Position numbers and translations under genes: made by a program. A DNA stretch of 6,436 bases from Pseudanabaenaceae cyanobacterium MP8IB2.15 (lineage in GTDB: Bacteria > Cyanobacteriota > Cyanobacteriia > Pseudanabaenales > Pseudanabaenaceae). The DNA lies in the NCBI GenBank assembly GCA_030248825.1, contig JARCMB010000253.1:1-6436 (forward strand), written 5' to 3'. Position 1 is the first letter of the stretch, and each line of letters begins with the position of its first letter. The notes under the pieces are model-generated. The model made no database searches. It was not told the DNA's origin and saw only the letters and a program-made list of their open reading frames with translations. Shown here in pieces: positions 6,426 to 6,436 of the stretch.

Positions 6426-6436
6426 GAAATCTTAAA

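Overview
The window looks like a piece of a cyanobacterial chromosome. The palindrome CGATCG, the core of the cyanobacterial HIP1 repeat, occurs about two dozen times in 6.4 kb. The proteins also belong to receiver-kinase and PAS-kinase types that are abundant in cyanobacteria. Base composition is moderately AT-rich. The genus cannot be fixed from this sequence alone.

All four genes lie on the minus strand and all are intracellular signalling proteins with no signal peptide or membrane segment. In transcription order they are: (1) a receiver-histidine kinase of 364 residues (5331-6425); (2) a three-PAS soluble histidine kinase of 664 residues (3243-5237); (3) a receiver-GGDEF-EAL protein (1146-2909), with a degenerate GGDEF signature and a complete set of EAL catalytic residues; (4) a second receiver-histidine kinase, paralogous to gene 1, running off the left edge (1-1083, 361 residues visible). 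Gaps are 92, about 333 and 62 bases. Genes 1-2 and genes 3-4 could therefore form two transcription units, with a promoter and dyad candidate for genes 3-4 in the long gap.

A plausible reading is a branched phosphorelay. The PAS kinase, which has no receiver of its own, would be a sensory input. The three receivers are clearly related to one another and are joined by a similar helical linker to different outputs: two kinases and one cyclic-di-GMP phosphodiesterase module. Wiring and physiological signal are inference.

I see no mobile element, CRISPR array, tRNA, rRNA, defence island or wholly new system. The points most worth a second look are the altered GGDEF and I-site beside an intact EAL domain, the protein-like orphan reading frame between genes 1 and 2 that ends in a TGATG overlap with gene 2, the receiver-linker module reused with different outputs, and the dyad upstream of gene 3.
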